Origin: Candidatus Dormiibacterota bacterium
Lineage (GTDB): Bacteria; Chloroflexota; Dormibacteria; Aeolococcales; Bog-877
Assembly (NCBI GenBank): GCA_003135035.1
Contig: PLDE01000104.1
Span: 16,050 to 23,487, forward strand
DNA: 7,438 nucleotides
Direction of reading: 5' to 3'
Positions 1-6,253 of this stretch are shown here, in pieces. Position numbers and translations under genes: made by a program. The notes beneath the pieces are model-generated. The model did no database searches, had not been told where the DNA came from, and saw only the letters and a list, made by a program, of their open reading frames with translations. Within the stretch, counting starts at the first letter, position 1. Each line of letters begins with the position of its first letter.

Positions 1-408
1 AGCGTACGTCGCTCCATGCAGTCCAACCGTCCCCGCGACACTCAGCCCGAGGTACTCCTCCGCTGTTCGCTCCACCACGCCGGAATTCGCTTCTTCAAGC
101 ACACCAGGCCGGTGATCGGCGTGCGCTGTGAAGCGGATCTAGTCTTCCCCCGCAAGCGCCTCGCGGTCTTCGTCGACGGGTGTTTTTGGCGTGGGTGCCC
201 GCTCCACGCCACATGGCCAGCCACCAACCGAGAGTTCTGGCAGCAGAAGTTGACTCGCAACCGGGCGAGGGACCGGACATATGATCGGGCGCTCGTCGAC
301 GCAGGCTGGCACGTCCTGCGCCTATGGGAGCACATGTCTCTCGTGGACATGCATCGCTCGGTGGTCGAGGAGCTTCACGCGATTGAATGTACTTCGGAGT
401 CACGGTAG
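1..408 (+). CDS. vsr: Vsr-type very short patch repair endonuclease (5' partial)
   Basis: Vsr enzymes nick next to T:G mismatches formed when 5-methylcytosine deaminates, and usually accompany a cytosine-5 DNA methyltransferase. Counting from the ATG at base 16 (130 residues), the family landmarks appear in order: DTQPE near residue 8, the EADLVFP strand with the likely catalytic Asp at 41, VFVDGCFWRGCPLH at 51-64 with the zinc-site Cys and His residues, the TNREFW...K..RN..RD helix at 70-87, and AGWHVLRLWEH at 96-106. The frame is open to base 1, and the residues before the ATG (SVRRS) look like the usual family N-terminus (vRrsM), so the true start probably lies left of the window and base 16 may be internal. 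The gene runs towards the HNH gene with a 75-bp gap that holds no convincing terminator. No methyltransferase is visible; finding one upstream is an inference. The family call is secure; the start is not. Confidence 0.92.
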   Translation, partial: SVRRSMQSNRPRDTQPEVLLRCSLHHAGIRFFKHTRPVIGVRCEADLVFPRKRLAVFVDGCFWRGCPLHATWPATNREFWQQKLTRNRARDRTYDRALVDAGWHVLRLWEHMSLVDMHRSVVEELHAIECTSESR

Positions 409-483
409 TGGCAGAGTCCCTGGGGAACGTCATAGGCGCCACCGGATTGAGCAAACAAGCGCTAAGCGAAGCCGTAGACATCA

Positions 484-1377
484 CTAAGACGGCTCGAGCT
501 CTGGATTGAGGAGTTCGTCAGACGTCTCAGCGATCCCGACAGCGTGCACACCAGCGTGGCACGCATCGCAAAGAATCTCCAGATTGTCCGGGAGGTTCAG
601 CCCGCCGCGAGCGACAGGCACAACGTGGTGTACTTGTAGGCGCCGCCCGGAACCTGCCTTGCCCTTGCACCGCCGGCATGCCTGTCCGTCCCGCTCCATG
701 ATCTCGTAGCGCAACCTGATGTGGGCTCTGGCTTTCGCGGGAAGTCGCTCGTCGCTGACGAGCACATACTCGCCAGGCCGCAACTCCGGCCTGTCGAGGT
801 TCGACTCGATCTGCCAGCCAGCCTCGGCCAGTTCCCTTACTCGCCGAGCATGCGACTGAATTCGCGCCACGTACCGAAGTTCGTCCTTGGCGACGACTCT
901 GGCCTGGTTGGCACGGAAGTAAGTTAGAAGGCGTTCAAGAGCCGACCCCTTCATGCGGCGGATTCGGTTGGCTGTTTGCCAGCGCTCCCGCAGGCCAGGA
1001 TCCGGGATTGCGGCCTCCAGCACGTACTCTCCGGACCGCAAGTCGTCTCTACTGGCTCCGCTCGCGATGGGCCAACCCTCCTCGACGCGCAGCTCGCGCA
1101 GGCGGCGTGCCCACTCGTAGATCCCAGCAACCCCGCTAAGTTGGTCCTTGCCCATCGTCTGTCCCTGGTGAGCCAGCAGATAGAGGAGCAGTCGGGGTTT
1201 TGCCCCCCGCGGAAGGCCTACTTGGAACGAGATCCTCGTTGCTTGGCGACGCTCCCCGGCCTGGAGCTCTCCCATCGTCGCCAACGCTTCGAGCCACAGT
1301 TCCGGGGTCAGCGGGCCATCGGCGATCTGGCGAAGCCTGGCTCGCCCACTCTCGTACTGGCCGAACAGGTCGTCCAT
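484..1377 (-). CDS. HNH endonuclease with duplicated winged-helix-like DNA-binding module
   Basis: Likely a DNA endonuclease, probably a restriction enzyme. The C-terminal HNH domain (about residues 219-279 of 297) has a CRRC pair at 234-237, the metal-binding HHVVPVARGG block from 250, then NLEILCDACHAGVH with a second Cys pair and His, the standard zinc-supported HNH layout. Ahead of it are two similar modules of about 60 residues (roughly 61-121 and 147-208). Each begins with RLL.Y and a helix, carries a basic ARR.REL helix, a GW.I turn, and ends in GEYVL. I read these as tandem winged-helix-like DNA-recognition domains. The ATG at 1375-1377 is directly preceded by an in-frame TTG at 1378-1380; the frame stays open upstream to 1503 without another start. 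The Shine-Dalgarno site is weak. The gene diverges from the RHH/GHKL operon and converges on vsr. Cut site and substrate modification cannot be read from the sequence. A type II or modification-dependent restriction role is inferred. Confidence 0.88.
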   Translation of the reverse strand: MDDLFGQYESGRARLRQIADGPLTPELWLEALATMGELQAGERRQATRISFQVGLPRGAKPRLLLYLLAHQGQTMGKDQLSGVAGIYEWARRLRELRVEEGWPIASGASRDDLRSGEYVLEAAIPDPGLRERWQTANRIRRMKGSALERLLTYFRANQARVVAKDELRYVARIQSHARRVRELAEAGWQIESNLDRPELRPGEYVLVSDERLPAKARAHIRLRYEIMERDGQACRRCKGKAGSGRRLQVHHVVPVARGGLNLPDNLEILCDACHAGVHAVGIAETSDELLNPELEPS

Positions 1378-1489
1378 CAATGCCGCGAGATGCCATCGCC
1401 CACGGCTTCTGAGTCTATGGCCAGACGAGCGCCGACCCCCTGGGTGCCGATGGTCGCCAGCTACCCACTGGCTTGGGTAATTGTGGGGG

Positions 1490-1516
1490 TTGACAAAGCG
1501 TTATAGGGGGTATCTT
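1490..1516 (+). promoter_or_regulatory. Candidate sigma70-like promoter of the RHH-GHKL operon
   Basis: A perfect TTGACA (1490-1495) is followed after 15 bases by TATCTT (1511-1516), a fair -10 match. The spacing is short of the ideal 17. Transcription would start near 1523 and leave a leader of about 35 bases before the ATG at 1558. The element is AT-richer than its surroundings and is the only good -35 match seen in the gap between the divergent genes. Confidence 0.5.
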
Positions 1517-1551
1517 CTCTGCATTAGCAGATGTATCACACTTATAGGCGG
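1501..1551 (+). promoter_or_regulatory. Putative operator: spaced direct repeats flanking an inverted repeat
   Basis: Two 10-base direct repeats, TTATAGGGGG (1501-1510) and TTATAGGCGG (1542-1551), differ at one base and start 41 bases apart, close to four helical turns. Midway between them is a perfect inverted repeat, TCTGC-ATTA-GCAGA (1518-1531). The first repeat lies inside the promoter spacer and the second covers the Shine-Dalgarno sequence of the downstream gene. Ribbon-helix-helix repressors commonly bind short repeated sites in their own promoters, and the next gene begins with such a domain, so autoregulation is a reasonable inference. The same sites could also control the divergent HNH gene. 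Confidence 0.45.
1546..1551 (+). promoter_or_regulatory. Shine-Dalgarno site that decides the start at 1558
   Basis: AGGCGG sits 6 bases before the ATG at 1558. The alternative in-frame ATG at 1531 has only a weak TTAGCAG upstream, lies inside the inverted repeat and would add nine residues (MYHTYRRHK) ahead of a typical RHH N-terminus. The later start is preferred. Confidence 0.6.
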
Positions 1552-1557
1552 CATAAA

Positions 1558-2574
1558 ATGGAATCAGATAGAATCGTAAGGATCCCCCTGCCCGTTGAGC
1601 TCGTGCGACGCATCGATCAACTCATCCTCTCGGGGGCAGGAGGCTTCCAGACCCGGACAGACGTCTTCCGTGAGGGCGCTCAGATGGTGCTGGACGAATA
1701 CACCCACTCTGGCGGACCAGCCGCCCGCGAATACGACCGCCTAGCGCCCGATGGGGATGGTGCTGCGACTGGCGACGAGTCGCGATTAGAGGAGACGGTG
1801 ATCCACGCCCCTGCTGAGCCCAGTGCAGTGATTGTCGAGAGCATCGCCGCAGTACGCGGCCAGCTGCTTTTCGGGCTCCACAACCGGGACTACCCTTCCC
1901 TGTGGGCCCTGCGTCAGATCGCGGATCTGACCGTCTTGGCGCCCCGCGAGCTCGACGAGTGTCTTCGGCTGGTCACAGCTGCGGCCTGGCGATATGCCGA
2001 GAAGCTCTCGGCCCTCGACGGCACGTCCAGGCTGAAGCTCACCGCGCTATTTCCAACCAACCAAGCGAAGCCGCAGAGTGCCGACGACGCATTCCGCAAT
2101 TTTGCGATCGGGGGTTGCGCGACGACGGGGGCTGGACTCGTCGCCACAGGGCCACTCTTCGAATGGCTGACTTGCGCCGTTGTACTCGATTCGAACCAGA
2201 AGGTAGCTGTGGGACTGACCGATCACGGGTACAGGTTGCTGGTGACTCTGGACGGGCTCTCGTTGCGACTGCCGCATGAGAGGACGCACTCCGAGGCGTT
2301 CTTCGAGTACCTCCAGAAGTTTGACCCAGCAGACTGGCAAGGCTTCGAGTTTGCACTAGCCATCGTTGCAGGGGAGGCGACAAGAGACGAACTTGTGGAA
2401 GCCTTCGCCGGCAAGCTCGACGACCGGCAGGATCAAGCAGCTACTTACGCTGCCGGATACATCGCGAGGGCTCGGGAGTGGGGCTTGATCGAACCCAAGC
2501 AAATGCGCGGCAGGTACGCGCTGACGACGTTTGGTGAAGAAGTCGCCGCCAACGCGGCTGGAGTGACGCAATGA
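1558..2574 (+). CDS. Ribbon-helix-helix / winged-helix DNA-binding protein, GHKL operon partner
   Basis: I do not recognise a named family for the whole 338-residue protein, but its ends are readable. Residues 7-48 form a ribbon-helix-helix (CopG/Arc-type) domain: the strand VRIPLPVE, the helix LVRRIDQLIL, a turn, then the helix TRTDVFREGAQMVLDEY. A low-complexity acidic linker follows (about 50-85). The remainder looks like two winged-helix-like units, one ending around GLTDHGYRLL (219-228), the other spanning about 244-329 and ending in RYALTTFGEEV. Such wing-plus-tail motifs are typical of wHTH proteins. The stop overlaps the next start by 4 bases (ATGA), so the product is probably made in step with the GHKL ATPase. 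It is longer than simple RHH antitoxins or repressors (about 50-100 residues), suggesting that it also recruits or senses. Roles as repressor and as DNA-targeting subunit for the ATPase are both inferred from context. The RHH call is firm; the wHTH calls are moderate. Confidence 0.8.
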   Translation: MESDRIVRIPLPVELVRRIDQLILSGAGGFQTRTDVFREGAQMVLDEYTHSGGPAAREYDRLAPDGDGAATGDESRLEETVIHAPAEPSAVIVESIAAVRGQLLFGLHNRDYPSLWALRQIADLTVLAPRELDECLRLVTAAAWRYAEKLSALDGTSRLKLTALFPTNQAKPQSADDAFRNFAIGGCATTGAGLVATGPLFEWLTCAVVLDSNQKVAVGLTDHGYRLLVTLDGLSLRLPHERTHSEAFFEYLQKFDPADWQGFEFALAIVAGEATRDELVEAFAGKLDDRQDQAATYAAGYIARAREWGLIEPKQMRGRYALTTFGEEVAANAAGVTQ

Positions 2575-4970
2575 CCGCCAAAACGATTGTTGACAGAGCC
2601 ATTTCAGCGACCACGCCCGCAGATGCAGTAGCGCTGCAGAGACTGATCGAGAGCCAAATCGGTGGTCGGCATGAGCGTCCCCTTGGAGACACCTGGGGAA
2701 ACATGGGCCTTATCCAAGGTGGGTCGGGGAGTTATGACCACAAGTCGCTCGAGAATGTGACAAACATGCAGGATGCCGTCCTGGAGCTGCTCGCGGTCCG
2801 AAAGTATGGGTCTATCGCCGGTGCGCCTTATCACACCCCGACCCAAGCTGCCAGTGACCTAATGCTGGAACTCTCAGAGGCAGACCGGACTCAATCGGTC
2901 AAGGTCGAGCTTCGCGAATCCGACCCACCAGGGCACCAACCGCGCCGTCTTACCATGGTGTTCCGCGACCGTGGCTGTGGAATTACCCCGGAGCACGTCC
3001 CTCAGTCAATCTTTGCGCTGGGATCCCAACACAAGAACTCGATTCCCTGGCAGCAGGGTGCATTTGGGGTTGGGGGCAAAACCACCTATCGCAACGCGAG
3101 AGCTGTCATTCTGATCACGCGGCGCGATCCCAGCCTACTACAAGCAGGCGAACAGGACCTGATCACCATCGCTGTTCTCGAGTGGCGCCGAGACGGCAAG
3201 AAAGACAGCGCCTACTACCTGGTCGACCGGGAATGGAGCGGTCCCGGCGACAGCGTGGCGCGTCCATTCGCCGTCTCGGCAGCTGAGTGTCCTGACTTTC
3301 TACCCGGGACCCATCTCGCTCTAATATCCTACTACGTCGAGGGATTTTACAGGGCCCGCCAGGGAGACGAGCGCACGTTTGACACCATTTGCAACACGCG
3401 CCTTTTCTCCCCCATCACTCCCGTCGAATTCGAGAACAATACTGACGCCGGCCGCAACAGGCGCGACTACCTACGTGGCCTGTCGCGTCGACTTGAGAAC
3501 AATTTTCCAGAGGGTGGGCGTCACGGCTCGGAGGAGGTCCCGATTCACGTCCGCGGTAAGACATATCGTCTTCCGATCGACTATTGGGTGTTTGAGCCCC
3601 GTGGTGAGGCTGGCGAACGCCGCAACTTCGTCGCGATGGGGCACTGCGTAATGTTCACCTCGAACGGGCAAGTACACCATCACTGGACACCTCAAGACTT
3701 CCGCTACCGCACCCAAAACCTGCAAAAGCTCTCAGACCGACTCCTCGTGGTCGTCAATACTGATGCTCTGCCCATAGAAGTGCGCACCAGTCTATTCACT
3801 GCAGATCGCACCGCGGCAGTCCGAAACGAGGAGGCGGCTAAGCTAGAATCGGCGGTCCTGGCGGTGATCGACGGTTGGGATGAGCTGCGCGAAATAAACG
3901 GTGCGATTATTCGCGAGGCGCTCACAAGATCTGACAGGACCACGTCCACGATCAATGTAGCCAAGCAGATTGGACGTGCCTTCAAGGACCTCGGTTTCGG
4001 CCCGACTGCCTCGGGAGGAGCTGGCCGACCTGGTGGTAGCAGCCGTGGCATCAAACGACCGCCTCGGACCCCAGAGGATCTGAACCCTGATCCGACCTAC
4101 CTGGCTGGGCCAGAGGCGGTGGAACTCGTGCGAGACCGCACGTCAGCTGTCATGTTTGTTCTCAACGCGGAGGACAGCTTCATCCCTGACCTAGCGACCA
4201 TGCAAGTAGTCTCGAGCCATCCCGACTTCAACTCTGAGGAAATCACCGTGGGCGCTCTCCACAATGGACGCGTTCGGGTTCTCATCGCAGTGCCTGATTC
4301 AGCGGCAGAGGGCGAGGGATGGTCGATCACAGCGAGACTGGACCCCTGGCTCATGACGCATGGTGGACTGGGAAAGGCGATGGAATGGACCACGGAGCTT
4401 TCGGTCGTCACGCGGCATGCGACGCCTGGAGATCCCCCGGACGGAAGCGGTGTCGGTAACGGGAGCGGCGGCTCAGGTGCCGCAGGAAACGGCAAGAACC
4501 CGATCACTGGGACAGGAGACCTTGTCCCGGTCATTTGGAGGGCTGCCGACGACTCCGATGATTGGGATAACAGCACTCCAGGTTCTGTCGACGATCTACA
4601 GGCATCGGACGTGGCGAAGGCTCTTCCGGAGTACGCGGAGGCGCTTGGCCCACTGGCCGACCAGAAAATTCTGACTCTCCAATTGAACACTCAGTTTGGA
4701 CCATTTAAGAAGTATCTCCACCTACGAACTACCGATACCAGTGAGCAAGGGATCACAAGCGCAAAGAATCGGTATGCGGTCGGTGTTGGAGTAGGTATGG
4801 CCCTGCTACGCAAGGACCTTCAAAAGACGCGAAAGGGCGGAGAGACGGTTCCCCAGCGCGTTGAACGGATGGCCTACCACGCAATCGCTCGGGGAGTCTT
4901 GGCCAACATGCCGCAGTACGACGAACTTGCGAAGGAGACAGGCGTCGAACGAGGTGTAGAGGATGACTAG
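2571..4970 (+). CDS. GHKL (HSP90/MutL/MORC-like) ATPase of a defence or restriction-associated operon
   Basis: This 799-residue protein has the ATP-binding motifs of the GHKL fold in order: the N-box E-x3-N-x2-DA at 61-69, the D-x-G-x-G motif at 133-137 (DRGCG), and the glycine lid G-x2-G-x-G at 163-168 followed by GK. The gap between N-box and DxGxG is about 64 residues, longer than in many histidine kinases or MutL, implying an insertion. A transducer-like (S5-type) region probably follows, up to the conserved-looking RTSLFTADRTAAVRN (405-419). Two glycine-rich linkers (about 478-493 and 619-643) separate a middle beta-rich-looking domain (about 508-615) from a C-terminal domain (about 650-799). 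No nuclease or methylase motif was recognised, so DNA cleavage would need partners. The start is set by the ATGA overlap with the upstream gene, with GGAG upstream of it. MutL/MORC-type GHKL ATPases are known from restriction-modification neighbourhoods with Vsr, Z1 and nuclease genes. ATP-driven clamping on DNA is the family expectation, not something seen here. Confidence 0.88.
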   Translation: MTAKTIVDRAISATTPADAVALQRLIESQIGGRHERPLGDTWGNMGLIQGGSGSYDHKSLENVTNMQDAVLELLAVRKYGSIAGAPYHTPTQAASDLMLELSEADRTQSVKVELRESDPPGHQPRRLTMVFRDRGCGITPEHVPQSIFALGSQHKNSIPWQQGAFGVGGKTTYRNARAVILITRRDPSLLQAGEQDLITIAVLEWRRDGKKDSAYYLVDREWSGPGDSVARPFAVSAAECPDFLPGTHLALISYYVEGFYRARQGDERTFDTICNTRLFSPITPVEFENNTDAGRNRRDYLRGLSRRLENNFPEGGRHGSEEVPIHVRGKTYRLPIDYWVFEPRGEAGERRNFVAMGHCVMFTSNGQVHHHWTPQDFRYRTQNLQKLSDRLLVVVNTDALPIEVRTSLFTADRTAAVRNEEAAKLESAVLAVIDGWDELREINGAIIREALTRSDRTTSTINVAKQIGRAFKDLGFGPTASGGAGRPGGSSRGIKRPPRTPEDLNPDPTYLAGPEAVELVRDRTSAVMFVLNAEDSFIPDLATMQVVSSHPDFNSEEITVGALHNGRVRVLIAVPDSAAEGEGWSITARLDPWLMTHGGLGKAMEWTTELSVVTRHATPGDPPDGSGVGNGSGGSGAAGNGKNPITGTGDLVPVIWRAADDSDDWDNSTPGSVDDLQASDVAKALPEYAEALGPLADQKILTLQLNTQFGPFKKYLHLRTTDTSEQGITSAKNRYAVGVGVGMALLRKDLQKTRKGGETVPQRVERMAYHAIARGVLANMPQYDELAKETGVERGVEDD

Positions 4971-5018
4971 GGTTACGCCGCACATTCGGTCAGATCTCCG
5001 GCATGTACTCGCGCAGAC

Positions 5019-5243
5019 TTGTGTCAGACCCGAAGGGGGCGGACGCCATCAATAGAGTCGAGCGGTGCCCCTCTGTCACCCGGTCGCGTCGGTTTCTGCA
5101 TCCGAGTTGCAGACACGCTAAGGGAAGATATAGGAGACCTGAGGCTACGAGTGTCGAAGAAGTCGCGCCGCCTTAAGTGGGCATTCGTCCTGACCACCCT
5201 GGAGGCTCTAATCTTCGTTATAGCGACGATTACCTTCTTGTAG
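5019..5243 (+). CDS. Possible tail-anchored small membrane protein, probably broken or mis-started
   Basis: The last 45 residues of this frame read like real protein: a charged, coiled-coil-like helix (VADTLREDIGDLRLRVSKK), basic residues, then one hydrophobic segment (AFVLTTLEALIFVIATITFL) ending directly at the stop. This is the layout of a C-terminal membrane anchor. The first part, from a TTG at 5019, is not convincing, is rich in Arg, Pro, Gly and Ser, and has no ribosome-binding site. A better initiation site lies upstream at 4963, where an ATG overlaps the GHKL stop and follows AGG, but that frame ends after 30 codons at 5055. A second alternative, the ATG at 5003 in the third frame, begins MYSRRLVSDPKGADAINRVE and then degenerates. 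I suspect a third operon gene damaged by one or more frameshifts. The family is not recognised. Confidence 0.35.
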   Translation: MCQTRRGRTPSIESSGAPLSPGRVGFCIRVADTLREDIGDLRLRVSKKSRRLKWAFVLTTLEALIFVIATITFL

Positions 5244-5303
5244 TCACTCCCGCCCCTCTAGCGGCCCTTTCTCCACCGGCTCTTCCCGGGGTATGGATCG
5301 TAG

Positions 5304-5543
5304 GGGGGGCAGGCTCTCCTCGATGCTCGGGCGAAGGGGACGGAACTGGCTGCGGAGAAGGCGTTTGCGTTGGTTCTTGTGCCATGGGCCGATCCTACTC
5401 CCGTTGAGCGAGCTTGCGAAGCAGCATCCGAACCGAGACTGACCGTCCTTGCGATGGTTGTATGTTCAGGTGTACTCGTTGAGGCACCTCTCGAGGCTCC
5501 GTCAGGCCACCGTCGGCCGCTGGACAGGTTCGCCCGTAGGTAG
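5304..5543 (+). pseudogene. Startless open frame, possible gene remnant
   Basis: A frame of 79 sense codons runs from just after an in-frame TAG (5301-5303) to a TAG at 5541-5543. It lacks an ATG or a ribosome-binding site at its beginning. Its middle looks protein-like and amphipathic, for example AKGTELAAEKAFALVLVPWA followed by DPTPVERACEAA and a hydrophobic LTVLAMVVCSGVLVEA stretch. The seven-G tract at 5303-5309 lies exactly where the frame begins; an indel there would join it to the ATG at 5294, though that ATG also lacks a good ribosome site. No family is recognised. It may be the tail of a lost gene or a chance open frame. Confidence 0.25.
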
Positions 5544-5645
5544 TCGATGACGATGTCGACCTAGATGCAGGGGTGGTGGGCCCTATGGAGCGAGGACCTC
5601 CACGCTTGCATTGGACCAGGCGGAGTGGCAGGATTGGAGCTTACT

Positions 5646-5657
5646 AAGGGGAGGGGG
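5646..5657 (+). promoter_or_regulatory. Ribosome-binding site of the SLATT gene
   Basis: The purine run AAGGGGAGGGGG lies 4 bases before the ATG at 5662; its AAGGGGAGG core is 7 bases away. It favours this ATG over the in-frame TTG at 5611, which has no comparable site and would add 17 residues of uncharacteristic sequence. Confidence 0.65.
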
Positions 5658-5661
5658 ACCC

Positions 5662-6201
5662 ATGAGTGCTTTGAACCGACCGCCTAAATCAGTCGTGGGC
5701 GGTGCTGACGGCCCGACGGGGAACTTGCCAGCGATCCATGGCGTGGATCCGAGCAATCCGGTGCTTAGTCATCTCGATGGTTCCTATACCTGGTACAACC
5801 AGAATGCCATCCGCACGATGCGTGACCACTTCTTCCTGCGCACAATGCAACTCCTTTTTGCAAGTGCGATCCCAGTGACGCAGATCCTGATGTCCGGAAC
5901 ACCGTCACGCGTCACGGCTGGAGTCCTCGGTGCCCTGATAGCTATCTTGCAGGGAGTCGACTCACTCCACCGCTACGGCGAGCATTATGTGGCATGGCGA
6001 GCGACCGCTCAAGATCTCTTCCGAGAACGGTTTCTCTTTTCAGCTCAAAGTGGCCCGTACGCCAACATACCCCAAGACCAGGCGCTGGTGTTGCTTGCAA
6101 CGCGTGTCGACGCCATCGAGGCCACCGAAAATCAACAATGGCAGTCGGGCGAAGCCTCGGTCGAGGCAGGCGGAGGTGGCCAACAACAAGCCGCTACTTA
6201 G
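5662..6201 (+). CDS. SLATT/DUF4231-type two-helix membrane protein, putative conflict-system effector
   Basis: The 179-residue product has a flexible Gly/Pro-rich N-terminus (1-38), a YNQNA motif (45-49), and two hydrophobic helices (about 60-77 and 83-99) joined by a short turn. After these comes the characteristic helix RYGEHYVAWRATAQDLFRER (104-123), then FLFSAQSGPYA (124-134), and a Gln/Gly-rich tail. This order, with the W..tA..L..E.fLf...GpYa signature after the second membrane helix, matches SLATT (SMODS and SLOG-associating 2TM) and DUF4231 proteins. That family is proposed to form pores or disrupt membranes when a partner sensor is triggered. No nucleotide cyclase (SMODS), SLOG or reverse transcriptase partner is present here, so the trigger is unknown. 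The nearest candidate partners are the GHKL operon upstream or something beyond the IS. It probably sits in the inner membrane. The family call is good; the effector role is inferred. Confidence 0.78.
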   Translation: MSALNRPPKSVVGGADGPTGNLPAIHGVDPSNPVLSHLDGSYTWYNQNAIRTMRDHFFLRTMQLLFASAIPVTQILMSGTPSRVTAGVLGALIAILQGVDSLHRYGEHYVAWRATAQDLFRERFLFSAQSGPYANIPQDQALVLLATRVDAIEATENQQWQSGEASVEAGGGGQQQAAT

Positions 6202-6214
6202 GGGGCAATCCCCC
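6201..6214 (+). terminator. Small GC hairpin at the SLATT stop codon
   Basis: GGGGG-CAAT-CCCCC begins on the last base of the TAG stop and forms a 5-bp all-GC stem with a 4-base loop. There is no following T-run, so it would be a weak or non-canonical terminator, or an mRNA 3'-end stabiliser. The position directly after the gene is the only support. Confidence 0.25.
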
Positions 6215-6253
6215 ATCTCGACTGCAATCGTCGATGAAGGCCAGGACGATCCA
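6215..6253 (-). pseudogene. Scrap resembling a DDE (rve-type) transposase core
   Basis: Read on the minus strand, this stretch gives WIVLAFIDDCSRD, close to the first-aspartate strand of IS3-type integrase cores (pattern W.yLA.viD..SR.ivGW). The frame is open only from 6268 down to a TAG at 6194-6196, about 24 codons, and the expected GW that follows SR is lost. It lies between the SLATT gene and the IS630 left end, so it may be a leftover of an older insertion. Thirteen residues is short enough for chance. Confidence 0.2.

Larger units (their letters stand above)
5244..5661. other. Low-information region between the GHKL operon and the SLATT gene
   Basis: About 420 bases without an intact gene on either strand. 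It contains a seven-G run (5303-5309), the startless open frame described at 5304-5543, and further right the ribosome-binding site of the SLATT gene. No tRNA, clear promoter, terminator with a T-tract or tandem repeat was found. The segment reads as decayed coding sequence rather than as a designed regulatory region. Confidence 0.4.

Noticed and set aside
409..483. Possible bidirectional terminator between vsr and the HNH gene
   Set aside because: Only very short palindromes (such as GGCGCC) and no stem followed by a T-run on either strand.
95..484. Minus-strand frame of 129 codons
   Set aside because: It is antisense to vsr, whose motifs are clear; the translation is Arg/Pro/Ser-rich shadow sequence.
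976..1506. Open frame of 176 codons on the plus strand
   Set aside because: It lies antisense across the HNH gene and the divergent promoter, and its translation has no family features.
1501..1551. CRISPR-like or tandem repeat array
   Set aside because: Only two short decamers, with no further copies at regular spacing; better explained as operator sites.
1531..1557. Upstream ATG for the RHH protein
   Set aside because: It has a weak ribosome site and lies inside the inverted repeat; the ATG at 1558 has AGGCGG at good spacing and gives a typical RHH N-terminus.
4097..4690. Minus-strand frame of 197 codons
   Set aside because: It is antisense to the C-terminal half of the GHKL gene, Ser/Pro-rich and without motifs.
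5177..5407. Plus-strand frame of 76 codons
   Set aside because: It overlaps the better membrane-anchor frame, is Gly/Pro/Ala-rich and has no ribosome site.
5611..5661. TTG start for the SLATT protein
   Set aside because: The ATG at 5662 has a very strong purine-rich ribosome site; the extra 17 residues do not resemble the family.
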